Source of the DNA: Nocardioides sp. InS609-2
Lineage (GTDB): Bacteria; Actinomycetota; Actinomycetes; Propionibacteriales; Nocardioidaceae
NCBI RefSeq assembly: GCF_023208195.1
Contig: NZ_CP060034.1
Span: 3,782,001 to 3,846,000, forward strand
Length of the DNA: 64,000 nucleotides
Reading direction: 5' to 3'
Positions 15,842 to 25,145 of the stretch are shown here, piece by piece. How positions within the stretch are numbered: the stretch's first letter is position 1; each line of letters begins with the position of its first letter. A model generated the notes under the pieces. It saw only the letters and a list, made by a program, of their open reading frames with translations, was not told the origin of the DNA and made no database searches. A program made the position numbers and the translations under genes.

Positions 15842-16813
15842 TCAGTCGTTGGCGTGCAGCGCTGCGTTGAGGATGATGCCCTCGCGGTGCCACGCCACGG
15901 CCTCGATGGTGCCGGTCACGGAGTTGCGCCGGAAGAGCACGTTGCTCGCGCCCGAGAGCTCGAGGGCCTTGACGACCTTCGGCTTGTTGTCGATGTCGCG
16001 GATTGTCACCTTGGTTCCCGCGGTGACGTAGAGGCCGGCCTCGACCACGCAGTCGTCGCCCAGGGCGATGCCGATGCCGGCGTTGGCGCCGAGGAGGCAT
16101 CGCTCGCCGATGGAGATGACGTGCTTCCCGCCGCCGGACAGGGTGCCCATGATCGAGGAGCCCCCGCCGATGTCGGAGCCGTTGCCGACCACCACGCCGG
16201 CGACGATGCGGCCCTCGACCATCGACTCGCCGAGCGTGCCGGCGTTGAAGTTCACGAACCCCTCGTGCATGACGGTCGTGCCCTCGGCCAGGTGGGCACC
16301 GAGCCGCACCCTGTCTGCGTCGGCGATGCGGACGCCGGTCGGCACGACGTAGTCGGTCATCCGCGGGAACTTGTCGACGCCGAAGACCTGCACCGGGCCG
16401 TCGGCGCGCAGGGCGAGCCGGATCTCCTCGAAGCCGTCGACGGGGGCCGGGCCCCGGTTGGTCCACACGACGTTGGCCAGCGTGCCGAACAGGCCGTCGA
16501 GGTTGAGGCCGTGCGGGCGCACGAGGCGGTGCGAGAGCAGGTGCAGCCGCAGGTAGGCGTCGCTGGCGTCCTTCGGAGCCTCGGCCAGGTCGATTTCGAC
16601 CTTCACGACCTCGGTGCGCACCCGGCGCTCCGGGAACTCGCCGGCGGCCTTTTCCAGCGCGACCGGGGCGTTCGCGTCACCGGCGTCGCCGAGCGCGGGC
16701 GCCGGGAACCAGGTGTCGAGTACGGCGCCTTCGGAGGCCCCGGAGGTCACCACTGTCGCCAGTCCGAACCCCCAGGCCCGGGTCTGCGGAGTCGTCTCTG
16801 ATGCTGTCGTCAC
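15842..16813 (-). CDS. dapD: 2,3,4,5-tetrahydropyridine-2,6-dicarboxylate N-succinyltransferase
   Basis: The 323-residue enzyme transfers succinyl from succinyl-CoA to tetrahydrodipicolinate in the succinylase branch of diaminopimelate synthesis. The N-terminal half is the actinobacterial-type domain ([20 protein letters not shown]); the C-terminal half has the hexapeptide-repeat left-handed beta-helix ([57 protein letters not shown]). Length and sequence fit the mycobacterial DapD type. It reads away from dapE, as in M. tuberculosis (Rv1201c/Rv1202), although several genes, including ileS, separate them here. Confidence 0.93.
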   Translation of the reverse strand: MTTASETTPQTRAWGFGLATVVTSGASEGAVLDTWFPAPALGDAGDANAPVALEKAAGEFPERRVRTEVVKVEIDLAEAPKDASDAYLRLHLLSHRLVRPHGLNLDGLFGTLANVVWTNRGPAPVDGFEEIRLALRADGPVQVFGVDKFPRMTDYVVPTGVRIADADRVRLGAHLAEGTTVMHEGFVNFNAGTLGESMVEGRIVAGVVVGNGSDIGGGSSIMGTLSGGGKHVISIGERCLLGANAGIGIALGDDCVVEAGLYVTAGTKVTIRDIDNKPKVVKALELSGASNVLFRRNSVTGTIEAVAWHREGIILNAALHAND

Positions 16814-16849
16814 ACGACCAGCCTACGGAGCGGTGCCGAAGGCCCTGCG

Positions 16850-17689
16850 TCAGCCCTGCGTGGCTGTCCAGGTCTGCTGCGCGTCGGAGATGGTGCAGGT
16901 CGCCGTGGTGCCGTCGTGCACCCACGTGGCGGTGTGCGTCAGGGAGCCCGCGACCACCGTGGTGCCGGAGATGGTGCCGCTCAGGCGCACCGTGTGGTCG
17001 AAGCCTCCGGCGTCGACGTACGAGCTGGTGCCGACGAAGGTGCCGGCGGCGTCGACCGGGATGCTGTCGAAGCTGGTGTCGGGGTACCACGCAAAGCCAC
17101 TGCCCTGGTCGGAGCAGGAGCCGTAGACCCGGGGGCCGGACCAGCCGGTGATGGTGTTGCGGTCGCCGCTCAGGGTGAAGCCGATGCCGGCGTCGGTGGG
17201 GCCGGTGAAGTTGCCACGCCAGGCCGCCTCGACGCCCGGAGGGGGCGGTGACGTGGACGTGAGCGCAACCTTCTTCGGCAGGGTCGTGTCCTTCTTCGAC
17301 GAGGCTCTGATCGAGACGACGGCAGACGCAGCGGTGTCGATCCGGACCCGGACCTTCGCGGTCTTCGTCGCGCGGGGAGCGATGCTGCCGATCTTGATCT
17401 TGGCCGCCGCCACCGACACCCCCGGCGAGGCACCGGTGCGTACGGCGACCTTGCGGATCGCCGTAACCGTGGTGTTGCGGACCGTCACCTTGAGAGTCAC
17501 CCACGTGCCGGGAGTCGACTCGATCGACGTGGTGGGCACCCTCACCTTCAGCTTGGGACTCGCGGCCAGCGCCGGCAGCCCGGCCACGGACGGTTCGTCG
17601 GTGGCACTGGCGGGCGCACACGTGAGCGCGAGGAGGAGGCAGGCGAGTGCCGGCAGGAGGGTTCTGGGGATGGTCACTCGGTACAGCAT
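16850..17689 (-). CDS. Secreted protein with a CARDB/Ig-like domain, function unknown
   Basis: The precursor is 279 residues from ATG 17689 (MLYRVTIPRTLLPALACLLL), with a signal peptide ending near PASA. Residues about 35-135 form a beta-rich segment typical of CARDB-like adhesion/immunoglobulin folds (WVTLKVTVRNTTVTAIRKV, GSIAPRATKTAKVRVR). A PPPP linker then leads to a C-terminal beta-rich domain (GNFTGPTDAGIGFTLSGDRN...TATWVHDGTTATCTISDAQ) with two Cys. No catalytic motif is visible. It lies 37 bases upstream of dapD on the same strand but has no evident link to lysine synthesis. Confidence 0.78.
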   Translation of the reverse strand: MLYRVTIPRTLLPALACLLLALTCAPASATDEPSVAGLPALAASPKLKVRVPTTSIESTPGTWVTLKVTVRNTTVTAIRKVAVRTGASPGVSVAAAKIKIGSIAPRATKTAKVRVRIDTAASAVVSIRASSKKDTTLPKKVALTSTSPPPPGVEAAWRGNFTGPTDAGIGFTLSGDRNTITGWSGPRVYGSCSDQGSGFAWYPDTSFDSIPVDAAGTFVGTSSYVDAGGFDHTVRLSGTISGTTVVAGSLTHTATWVHDGTTATCTISDAQQTWTATQG

Positions 17690-17726
17690 GTCCCGGTGAG
17701 GGGGATCCAAACCCCGACGGCACGGG

Positions 17727-18290
17727 CTACTGGCCGGTGCGCCCGTCGATGCACTCGCGCAGCAGGTCGGCGTGCCCGACGTGCCGGGCGTACTCCTCGA
17801 CCAGGTGCACCAGGATGTCGCGCACCGCGGCCGGCTCGCCGTGGACGTACGTCGTGGCGTCGGGGTCGAGGGTGGCCTCGACCTCACGGGCATGCGCAAC
17901 CTCGTGCCGCCACGACTCCCATGCGTCGGCGATGACCGCGTCGTCGGCGACCGCGCCGTTGAAGTCGAGGTCCGGGTCCTCGTCGGTGCGGTAGAGGCGC
18001 GGCAGTTCGACCTGCCCCTCGAACACCCGGCGCGACCAGGAGTGCTCCACCTTGGCCAGGTGACGGACCAGGCCGAGCAGCGACATCGTCGAGGGCGGCA
18101 CCGAACGCCGCGCCAGCTGCTCGGCGTCGAGACCCTCGCACTTCATCTCGAACGTCATCCGGTAGCGGTCGAGGTACTCCAGCAGCACGGCCTTCTCGCC
18201 GCTGGCCCCGGCATCGGTCTCACGCGGGTCGTCCTCGGGGTCGACCCACATGTCGGGGTGCTTGCGGGCGGCCTGCGCGTTGTCGGTCAT
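17727..18290 (-). CDS. DinB family protein (DUF664-like)
   Basis: A 187-residue soluble protein with the DinB/YfiT four-helix-bundle pattern: EKAVLLEYLDRYRMTFEMKC, the metal-site-like VRHLAKVEHSWSRRVF (His), and the C-terminal LVEEYARHVGHADLLRECID (His-x3-His type). In actinobacteria such proteins include mycothiol-dependent maleylpyruvate isomerases and thiol S-transferases, so a mycothiol-linked role is possible, given mshB in the window. No specific substrate can be named. It is divergent from ileS and its leader. Confidence 0.85.
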   Translation of the reverse strand: MTDNAQAARKHPDMWVDPEDDPRETDAGASGEKAVLLEYLDRYRMTFEMKCEGLDAEQLARRSVPPSTMSLLGLVRHLAKVEHSWSRRVFEGQVELPRLYRTDEDPDLDFNGAVADDAVIADAWESWRHEVAHAREVEATLDPDATTYVHGEPAAVRDILVHLVEEYARHVGHADLLRECIDGRTGQ

Positions 18291-18421
18291 GGCGCGAGTC
18301 TGGCAAAAGCCCTCGGGATCCGCATCTTGGTTTGGCTCAGGGCGGCGCCGGGACCAGCGAGACCTTCCTGGCGGTCTTGTCGGTCATGCGCGAGCGTCTG
18401 CCTCACCCATCGCCGAAGTGA

Positions 18422-18451
18422 TTGGCTCCTTCACGGGCCCCGCCCTAGACT
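18422..18451 (+). promoter_or_regulatory. Candidate promoter of ileS
   Basis: TTGGCT (18422-18427) and TAGACT (18446-18451) are separated by 18 bases, a plausible -35/-10 pair. Transcription would begin near 18458, placing the T-box Stem I at the 5' end of the RNA. Confidence 0.5.
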
Positions 18452-18457
18452 GGCGGC

Positions 18458-18654
18458 ACAGGCGTTCGAGCCGTCATCAGCGGTGAGCCTCCGGAAGAAC
18501 AGGTCGAGAAGACCCCAGTAGACCCGGACGGGTAGGCCCGTCACAGCCCTGATGAAGCGGTCACCTCCGGGTGGCAAGCGAGGTGGTACCGCGGCAGTCA
18601 TGTCGTCCTCGTGGAGCAGGAGCCCACGACGTACGACGACCGCAGGAGCCTCAC
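18458..18654 (+). promoter_or_regulatory. Actinobacterial ileS T-box leader
   Basis: A leader of about 200 nt sits between the candidate promoter and ileS. Near its 5' end CCG/CGG closes a short loop containing AUC followed by A (AUC at 18476-18478), the Ile specifier of ultrashort Stem I T-boxes. The T-box core AAGCGAGGTGGTACCGCGG is at 18576-18594, and GCGAGG can pair with CCTCGT (18606-18611) to form the antisequestrator. No terminator with a U-run is visible, in keeping with the translational T-boxes described for actinobacterial ileS. Confidence 0.85.
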
Positions 18655-21600
18655 ATGACCTACCCCAAGGTCTCCCACACCGACGCGACCCGGGTGCCGA
18701 GCGCGCCGTCGTTCCCGACGATCGAGGAAGGCGTGCTCGCCTACTGGAAGGGCGACGGCACGTTCCAGGCCTCCATCGACCAGCGCGACGGCGGCACCGA
18801 CGGTGATAACGAGTTCGTCTTCTACGACGGCCCGCCGTTCGCCAACGGACTGCCGCACTACGGCCACCTGCTCACCGGTTACGTCAAGGACGTCGTGCCG
18901 CGCTACCAGACGATGCGCGGCAAGCGCGTCGAGCGGCGTTTCGGCTGGGACACCCACGGCCTGCCCGCCGAGCTCGAGGCGATGCGCCAGCTGGGCCTCA
19001 AGACGACCGACGAGATCCACGAACTGGGCGTCGAGAAGTTCAACGCCGCCTGCCGCGAGTCGGTCTTCAAGTACACCTCCGACTGGGTCGAGTACGTCAC
19101 CCGCCAAGCCCGCTGGGTCGACTTCGAGAACGACTACAAGACGCTCAGTCCCGACTACATGGAGTCGGTGATGTGGGCGTTCAAGCAGCTGCACGAGAAG
19201 GGCCTCGTCTACGAGGGCTTCCGGGTGCTGCCCTACTGCTGGAACGACGAGACGCCGCTGTCCAACCACGAGCTGCGGATGGACGACGACGTCTACAAGA
19301 ATCGCCAGGACCCGGCCGTCACCGTGGGCCTGCGTCTCGAGACCGGCGAGCTGGCGCTCGTCTGGACGACGACGCCGTGGACCCTGCCCTCCAACCTCGC
19401 GATCATGGTCGGCCCCGACCTCGACTACCTGGTGGTCGAGTCGTCGTTCACCGGCGCGAAGGAGCGGTACGTCGTCGGCGCGGAGCGGCTCGCGGCGTAC
19501 TCCCGTGAGCTGCTCGACGAGGGCAGCGACTCGATCGAGAGCCAGGTCGTCGAGCGGCTCAAGGGCTCCGACCTGATGGGGCGCACCTACACGCCGCCGT
19601 TCGGCTACTACCTCGGCCACGAGAACGCCTTCCGCGTGGTCGAGGCCGACTTCGTCACGACCACCGACGGCACCGGGCTCGTGCACTCGGCCGGCGCCTT
19701 CGGTGAGGACGACAAGATCGTCACCGACCGCGAGGGCATCGAGCCGGTCATGCCCGTGGGCAAGGACGGCCGCTTCACCTTCCCGGTCAGCGAGTACGAA
19801 GGCATGCTGGTCTTCGACGCGAACCTGCACATCATCGACGACCTCAAGGCGGTCAGCGCGAGCGTCACTCCTGGCACCGTCCTGCTGCGCCGGGAGACCT
19901 ACGACCACTCCTACCCGCACTGCTGGCGCTGTCGCGAGCCCCTGATCTACAAGGGTGTCTCGTCGTGGTTCGTCGAGGTGACGAAGTTCAAGGAGCGGAT
20001 GCTCGAGCTCAACAAGGACATCGAGTGGGTGCCCGGCCACATCCAGGACGGCCAGTTCGGCAAGTGGCTGGCCAACGCCCGCGACTGGTCGATCACGCGC
20101 AACCGCTTCTGGGGCTCCCCAGTGCCGGTGTGGAAGTCCGACGACGAGACCTACCCGCGCATCGACGTCTACGGATCCTTCGAGGAGATCGAGCGCGACT
20201 TCGGTCGGTTGCCATTGAACAACGGCGAGCCCGACCTGCACCGGCCGTACGTCGACGACCTCACCCGGCCCAATCCAGACGACCCGACCGGGAAGTCGAC
20301 GATGCGCCGCGTCGCCGACGTGCTCGACGTGTGGTTCGACTCCGGCTCGATGAGCTTCGCCCAGGTGCACTACCCGTTCGAGAACGAGGAGTGGTTCGAG
20401 CACCATTTCCCGGGCGACTTCATCGTCGAGTACGTCGGCCAGACGCGCGGCTGGTTCTACACGCTGCACATCCTGGCGACCGCGCTGTTCGACCGGCCGG
20501 CGTTCCGCTCGTGCATCTGCCACGGCATCGTGCTCGGCTCCGACGGCAACAAGATGAGCAAGTCGCTGCGCAACTACCCCGACGTCAACGAGGTCTTCGA
20601 CCGCGACGGCGCCGACGCGATGCGCTGGTTCCTGATGTCGTCGCCGATCCTGCGCGGCGGCAACCTCGTCGTCACCGAACAGGGCATCCGCGACTCGGTG
20701 CGCCAGGTGATGATCCCGCTCTGGAACAGCTGGTACTTCTTCAGCCTCTACGCCAACGCCGCGGGCTACACCGCCAAGCGATCGACAACCTCGACCGACC
20801 CGCTCGACCGCTACCTGCTGGCCAAGACGCGGCAGTACGTCGAGCAGACGACCGCCCAGCACGATGCCCTCGACATCGCGGGTGTGTGCGACAGCATGCG
20901 GTCGTTCCTCGACGTGCTGAGCAACTGGTACATCCGCCGGTCGCGCTCGCGTTTCTGGGCCACCGACGGGGTCGTCGACGAAGGTGCGTTCGACACGCTC
21001 CACACCGTGCTCGAGACCGTCTGCCGGGTGGCGGCACCGCTGCTGCCGCTGACCACGGAGGAGATCTGGCGCGGCCTGACCGGCGAGCGGTCGGTGCACC
21101 TGGCCGACTGGCCCGCGGCCGACGAGCTGCCCGAGGACGCCGACCTGGTCGCCGCGATGGACCTCGTGCGCGACGTCTGCTCCGCCGGCTCGGCGCTGCG
21201 CAAGAGCGCCGGGCTGCGCAACCGCCTGCCGCTCTCTTCGCTGACCGTCGTGGCGCCGGGCGCCACCCTGGCCGGTTTCGAGGGGCTCGTCGCCGAAGAA
21301 CTGAACCTCAAGGCCGTTCGGCTGGTAGACGCCGAGTCGACCGAGGCCGCGTCGTACGCCGTGGAGCAGCGGCTCGTCGTGCACGCCCGGGCTGCCGGCC
21401 CGCGACTGGGCAAGGACGTCCAGCTGGCGATCAAGGGCTCCAAGAGCGGCGACTGGTCGGTGGCCGACGACGGCACCGTCACTGCCGGTGGCCTGGCGCT
21501 CGTCGAGGGCGAGTTCACCCTCGAGACCGTCGCCGGCGACGCCGACGGCACCGCGACCGGGATGCTGCCGCGCGGAGGCTTCGTCGTGCTCGACACCGAC

Positions 21601-21843
21601 GTCACTCCCGAGCTGGCCGCGGAGGGACTCGCGCGCGACGTCGTACGCGCCGTGCAGCAGGCCCGGAAGGACGCCGGTCTCGACGTCTCCGACCGCATCG
21701 CCCTCACCATCGGGGGCAGCGCGGAGGTGGTTGCTGCCGTGACGACGCATGCCGACCTGGTGGCCGGTGAGACCCTGGCGGCGTCGTACGACGTCGTCGA
21801 GTCCGGCACCGAGCCACTGGAGATCACGCTCGCGAGGATCTGA
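18655..21843 (+). CDS. ileS: Isoleucyl-tRNA synthetase (IleRS2-type)
   Basis: The 1062-residue class I synthetase charges tRNA-Ile. The HIGH-equivalent motif is HYGH at residues 68-71 ([17 protein letters not shown]), and KMSKS is at 633-637 ([15 protein letters not shown]). Between them lies the CP1 editing domain, and after them the anticodon-binding domain. GLPHYGH and the length of about 1060 residues fit the eukaryote-like IleRS2 class, which is known for low mupirocin sensitivity; that property is inference here. ATG 18655 follows a CAGGAG Shine-Dalgarno and ends the T-box leader, so translation is expected to respond to tRNA-Ile charging. Confidence 0.96.
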   Translation: MTYPKVSHTDATRVPSAPSFPTIEEGVLAYWKGDGTFQASIDQRDGGTDGDNEFVFYDGPPFANGLPHYGHLLTGYVKDVVPRYQTMRGKRVERRFGWDTHGLPAELEAMRQLGLKTTDEIHELGVEKFNAACRESVFKYTSDWVEYVTRQARWVDFENDYKTLSPDYMESVMWAFKQLHEKGLVYEGFRVLPYCWNDETPLSNHELRMDDDVYKNRQDPAVTVGLRLETGELALVWTTTPWTLPSNLAIMVGPDLDYLVVESSFTGAKERYVVGAERLAAYSRELLDEGSDSIESQVVERLKGSDLMGRTYTPPFGYYLGHENAFRVVEADFVTTTDGTGLVHSAGAFGEDDKIVTDREGIEPVMPVGKDGRFTFPVSEYEGMLVFDANLHIIDDLKAVSASVTPGTVLLRRETYDHSYPHCWRCREPLIYKGVSSWFVEVTKFKERMLELNKDIEWVPGHIQDGQFGKWLANARDWSITRNRFWGSPVPVWKSDDETYPRIDVYGSFEEIERDFGRLPLNNGEPDLHRPYVDDLTRPNPDDPTGKSTMRRVADVLDVWFDSGSMSFAQVHYPFENEEWFEHHFPGDFIVEYVGQTRGWFYTLHILATALFDRPAFRSCICHGIVLGSDGNKMSKSLRNYPDVNEVFDRDGADAMRWFLMSSPILRGGNLVVTEQGIRDSVRQVMIPLWNSWYFFSLYANAAGYTAKRSTTSTDPLDRYLLAKTRQYVEQTTAQHDALDIAGVCDSMRSFLDVLSNWYIRRSRSRFWATDGVVDEGAFDTLHTVLETVCRVAAPLLPLTTEEIWRGLTGERSVHLADWPAADELPEDADLVAAMDLVRDVCSAGSALRKSAGLRNRLPLSSLTVVAPGATLAGFEGLVAEELNLKAVRLVDAESTEAASYAVEQRLVVHARAAGPRLGKDVQLAIKGSKSGDWSVADDGTVTAGGLALVEGEFTLETVAGDADGTATGMLPRGGFVVLDTDVTPELAAEGLARDVVRAVQQARKDAGLDVSDRIALTIGGSAEVVAAVTTHADLVAGETLAASYDVVESGTEPLEITLARI

Positions 21844-21866
21844 TCACGGAACGGCCCTAAAAAAGA

Positions 21867-21874
21867 ACGATCGT
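21867..21874. promoter_or_regulatory. Palindrome upstream of tetR, candidate autoregulatory operator
   Basis: ACGATCGT is an 8-base palindrome just after the ileS stop and 16 bases before the TetR start, next to a TAGTCT -10-like box (21878-21883). The AT-rich run AAAAAAGA precedes it. Position suggests autoregulation by the following TetR protein. Confidence 0.35.
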
Positions 21875-21889
21875 GCTAGTCTCGGATCT

Positions 21890-22489
21890 GTGGTGACGAC
21901 GAAGGGTGAGGCGACGCGGGCGGCCATCGTCGACGAGGCACTTCAGATGGCGTCCCAGGTTGGCATCAGCTCGCTGAGCATCGGCGGTCTCGCCAGCGTG
22001 ACGGGGATGAGCAAGAGCGGTCTCTTCGCCCACTTCAAGTCCAAGGAACAGCTGCAGCTGCAGGCCCTGACGCGGGCGCGCAAGCTGTTCGTCGACTCGG
22101 TGGTGCGCCCGGCCCTCGGCGTCCCCCGGGGCGAGCCCAGGGTGCGCAAGCTTTTCGAGGGCTGGCTGGTGTGGGAGCAGACGGCCTTTGCAGGCGGCTG
22201 CATCTTTGTGACGCTGGCCGCCGAGCTCACTGACCGTCCGGGCGTCGTGCGCGACGCCTTGGTCGACAACGAGCGCGACTGGCTCGAGCTGTTGGGCAGC
22301 ACGGCCGCGTCCGCCGTCGCCACGGGGGAGTTCCGCTCCGACCTCGACACGGCGCAGTTCGCGTTCGAGGTGCACGGCATCAAGCTCGCGCACCACCACG
22401 CCACCCGGTTGATGCGCGACCCGCTCGCGCTCGAACGCACGACGGCGGCCTTCGAGTCCATCGTTGCCGCAGCCCGCCCGATGGGCTGA
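21890..22489 (+). CDS. TetR family transcriptional regulator
   Basis: A 199-residue regulator starting at GTG 21890 (or GTG 21893). The helix-turn-helix is at residues about 10-55 (ATRAAIVDEALQMASQVGIS, then VTGMSKSGLFAHFKSKEQLQ). The C-terminal ligand domain contains GGCIFVTLAAELTDRPG and HGIKLAHHHATRLM, typical of TetR proteins with a C-terminal domain of about 110 residues. It begins 47 bases after the ileS stop. A TetR C-terminal remnant follows directly, so local rearrangement may have removed its original target genes. Ligand unknown. Confidence 0.87.
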   Translation: MVTTKGEATRAAIVDEALQMASQVGISSLSIGGLASVTGMSKSGLFAHFKSKEQLQLQALTRARKLFVDSVVRPALGVPRGEPRVRKLFEGWLVWEQTAFAGGCIFVTLAAELTDRPGVVRDALVDNERDWLELLGSTAASAVATGEFRSDLDTAQFAFEVHGIKLAHHHATRLMRDPLALERTTAAFESIVAAARPMG

Positions 22490-22911
22490 CCAAGGCGCCC
22501 CGGCGACGCTGGGTCGACATCTGCCACGCGGTCCGCGAGTGGGCGCTGACGCAGCCGCACAGGTTCGCCCTGATCTACGGTTCGGCCATCCCGGGCTACC
22601 AGGCACCACCCGACACCATCGGGGCGGCCGGTCGCGTGGTCCGGGCCTTCTGTATGCCGGTGGTCGAGGCGAGGCCCGCACCGGACGCCGTGCACGTCGG
22701 GCGGGTCCTGGCGCGCCAGCTGGTGTCCACCCGCGGCGCTCTGGAGCTGGACGTGTTGCCGGAGGTGATGCTCCTGCTCCTGGGCGCGTTCGCTCGCGTC
22801 ATCGGTCTGCTCACGCTCGAGCTCAACGGGCATTTCGTGGGGGGCTTCGAGCCCGCCGATTCGCTCTTTGATGCCCTGGTCGCGCGCGAGGCCGACGCGC
22901 TCGGTGCGTGA
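22490..22911 (+). pseudogene. Remnant of a TetR regulator (C-terminal WHG-like domain only)
   Basis: Immediately after the tetR stop an open frame of 140 codons reads WVDICHAVREWALTQPHRFA, LIYGSAIPGYQAPPDTIGAAG and RVVRAFCMPVVEA..., which resembles the C-terminal WHG domain of another TetR subfamily (ALxxPxxYxLIYGSPVPGY). No helix-turn-helix precedes it and there is no start codon until GTG 22636, inside the domain. I read it as the 3' part of a second TetR gene whose DNA-binding half was deleted. A small expressed protein from GTG 22636 (91 residues) is possible but unlikely to be functional. Confidence 0.65.
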
Positions 22912-22954
22912 CTCGCCGGGTCGCCCACGGTGGGGCGGCTGGTTGGATGGGGCC

Positions 22955-24043
22955 ATGTCGCCCCTGGACCTGACCGCAGATGCGGTGACCCTGACCGAGC
23001 AGCTCGTCAACATCGAGTCGGTCAGCCGCGACGAGCAGACCATCGCCGACGCCGTCGAGGAGGCACTCCGCACCCTCGGCCACCTCAAGGTGTCCCGGCA
23101 CGGCAACACCGTGGTCGCGCGCACCGACCTGGGTCACGCCGAGCGTGTCGTGATCGCCGGGCACCTCGACACGGTGCCCCTCAACGACAACCTGCCCGCG
23201 CGCCGCGAGAGCACGCCCGACGGCGAGATCCTGCACGGGCTCGGCACCTGCGACATGAAGGGCGGCGACGCCGTCATGCTGCGCATCGCCGCGACGGTGC
23301 CGGCGCCCAACCGCGACGTCACGTTCATCCTCTACGAGGCCGAGGAGATCGACACCGAGTTCAACGGGCTCTACCTGCTCAGCCAGAGCAACCCCGAGCT
23401 GATGACGGCCGACTTCGCGATCCTGATGGAGCCCAGCAACGCCATCGTCGAGGCAGGCTGCCAGGGCACGATGCGCGTCGACGTGAAGACGTACGGCGAA
23501 CGTGCGCACTCGGCGCGCAGCTGGCGCGGGGTCAACGCGATCCATGGCGCCGGCGACGTGCTCGCGCGGCTCAATGCCTACGAGGCGCGCACGCCGGTGA
23601 TCGACGGGCTGGAGTACCACGAAGGCCTCAACGCGGTGTTCATCCGTGGGGGAGTGGCCGGCAACGTGCTGCCCGACGAGTGCGTGGTCGAGGTCAACTT
23701 CCGCTTCGCTCCCGACCGTTCGGGCGACGACGCGACGGCTTTCGTGCGCGAGTTCTTCGACGGGTACGACGTCGAGATCACCGACATCGCACCGGGGGCG
23801 CTGCCCGGGCTCGACGTACCCGCCGCCAAGGCGTTCATCGAGGCCGTCGGCGGCGAGGTCAATCCGAAGTTCGGGTGGACCGACGTGGCCCGCTTCAGCA
23901 GTCTGGGGGTGCCTGCGGTCAACTTCGGACCGGGCGACCCGGCGTTCGCGCACAAGCAGGACGAGCACGTGCCCACTGCGCATATCGTGCGCTGCGAGGA
24001 GCAGCTGCGGGCCTGGCTCACCGACGACACGGGGGACAACTGA
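22955..24043 (+). CDS. dapE: Succinyl-diaminopimelate desuccinylase
   Basis: The 362-residue M20-family dinuclear zinc amidase hydrolyses N-succinyl-LL-diaminopimelate. Metal and catalytic landmarks: VVIAGHLDTVPLN (His and catalytic Asp), GTCDMKGGDAV (bridging Asp), LYEAEEIDTEFNG (catalytic Glu and ligand), and the C-terminal FAHKQDEHVPT (ligand His). The dimerisation domain includes AHSARSWRGVNAIH. ATG 22955 was chosen because the conserved reading starts there (MSPLDLTADAVTLTEQLVNI). The stop overlaps the start of the LOG-family gene. With dapC and dapD it completes most of the succinylase branch in this window. Confidence 0.93.
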   Translation: MSPLDLTADAVTLTEQLVNIESVSRDEQTIADAVEEALRTLGHLKVSRHGNTVVARTDLGHAERVVIAGHLDTVPLNDNLPARRESTPDGEILHGLGTCDMKGGDAVMLRIAATVPAPNRDVTFILYEAEEIDTEFNGLYLLSQSNPELMTADFAILMEPSNAIVEAGCQGTMRVDVKTYGERAHSARSWRGVNAIHGAGDVLARLNAYEARTPVIDGLEYHEGLNAVFIRGGVAGNVLPDECVVEVNFRFAPDRSGDDATAFVREFFDGYDVEITDIAPGALPGLDVPAAKAFIEAVGGEVNPKFGWTDVARFSSLGVPAVNFGPGDPAFAHKQDEHVPTAHIVRCEEQLRAWLTDDTGDN

Positions 24044-24801
24044 TGGCAATCGACAAGCACAGAGGCCCCGTGGTGATGCGCCGCGGCCAGGTCGACACCG
24101 GCACCACCGACCAGCGGCTGCTCGACTCGCGCGGGGCCAGCGACTGGGTGCACACCGACCCGTGGCGCGTGCTGCGCATCCAGGCCGAGTTCGTGGAGGG
24201 CTTCGGTGCGCTGGCCGAGCTCGGGCCCGCGATCGGGGTCTTCGGCTCGGCGCGCACGAAGCCCGAGCATGCCGACTACGCCGTCGCCGAGGAGATCGGC
24301 CGCAAACTGGCCGAGGCCGGGTTCGCGGTCATCACCGGTGGCGGTCCCGGCACCATGGAGGCGGCCAACAAGGGCGCCAGCGAGTCCGGCGGCGTGAGCG
24401 TCGGTCTCGGCATCGAGCTGCCCTTCGAGGCCGGGCTCAACCAGTGGGTCGACAAGGGCATCAACTTCCGCTACTTCTTCGCCCGCAAGACGATGTTCGT
24501 GAAGTACGCGCAGGGCTTCGTCGTACTCCCCGGCGGGCTGGGCACCTTCGACGAGCTCTTCGAGGCGCTGACGCTCGTGCAGACCCAGAAGGTCACGTCG
24601 TTCCCGGTGGTGCTGCTGGGTGTCGACTACTGGTCAGGGCTTTTTGCCTGGCTGCGCGACACCGTGCTGGCCGAGGGCAAGATCAACGACGCCGACCTCG
24701 ACATGATCACCCTCACCGACGACGTCGACCTGGCGGTCGAGCTGATGGTGCGCGCCCGCCAGGGCGCCCACCCGACCCCGCACGCCGAGCGATCGGAGTA
24801 G
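24043..24801 (+). CDS. LOG family protein (TIGR00730-type, cytokinin riboside 5'-monophosphate phosphoribohydrolase family)
   Basis: The 252-residue Rossmann-like protein shows the family signatures GPAIGVFGSARTKPEHADYA, ITGGGPGTMEAANKGA and PGGLGTFDELFEALTLVQTQ. LOG enzymes release the free base from nucleoside monophosphates such as cytokinin ribotides; the M. tuberculosis relative in the same position after dapE (Rv1205) belongs to this family. ATG 24043 overlaps the dapE stop (coupled translation). Substrate in this organism is unknown. Confidence 0.88.
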   Translation: MAIDKHRGPVVMRRGQVDTGTTDQRLLDSRGASDWVHTDPWRVLRIQAEFVEGFGALAELGPAIGVFGSARTKPEHADYAVAEEIGRKLAEAGFAVITGGGPGTMEAANKGASESGGVSVGLGIELPFEAGLNQWVDKGINFRYFFARKTMFVKYAQGFVVLPGGLGTFDELFEALTLVQTQKVTSFPVVLLGVDYWSGLFAWLRDTVLAEGKINDADLDMITLTDDVDLAVELMVRARQGAHPTPHAERSE

Positions 24802-24804
24802 CCC

Positions 24805-25131
24805 GTGACCTGGCTGTTCGCGATCCTGATCGTGCTGGCGATGGGCGGCGTCGCCGTCGCGGCTGCCGGTCGCATCGGCACGATGCCCGAGGCGTACGAC
24901 GACCGCCCCGACGCGCGCGTACCCGCCGGTGAGCTCGCGGGCGACGACCTCCGCCGGGTGCGCTTCTCTCTTGGCGTACGCGGCTATCGGATGTCTGAGG
25001 TCGACACCCTGCTGTCGCGGCTGGCCGAGCAGCTCGACGCGGCGCGGGCCGAAACCGATGACGTCCAGGACGAGTCGCGTGAGGACACGGTGGCAGACAG
25101 CGACGAACGTGGCGGTGCCGCGTCCGACTGA
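24805..25131 (+). CDS. DivIVA domain-containing membrane-anchored protein
   Basis: A 108-residue protein from GTG 24805, three bases after the LOG gene. Residues 3-22 are a transmembrane helix; residues about 46-75 match the DivIVA-type motif (DDLRRVRFSLGVRGYRMSEV, DTLLSRLAEQLD), normally seen as VRFxxxxRGYxxxEVDxxL; the C-terminus is acidic and disordered. Such short proteins differ from full DivIVA/Wag31, which have long coiled coils. Its position after the LOG gene matches a DivIVA-like gene near Rv1205 in mycobacteria. A role near the cell pole or division site is possible. Confidence 0.83.
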   Translation: MTWLFAILIVLAMGGVAVAAAGRIGTMPEAYDDRPDARVPAGELAGDDLRRVRFSLGVRGYRMSEVDTLLSRLAEQLDAARAETDDVQDESREDTVADSDERGGAASD

Positions 25132-25145
25132 GGCACACTGCCCCC

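Noticed and set aside
18598..21750. A reading frame of about 1050 codons antisense to ileS
   Set aside because: It mirrors ileS codon structure, has Val/Asp/Arg/Gly-rich low-information composition and no motifs; long antisense frames are normal at this GC content.
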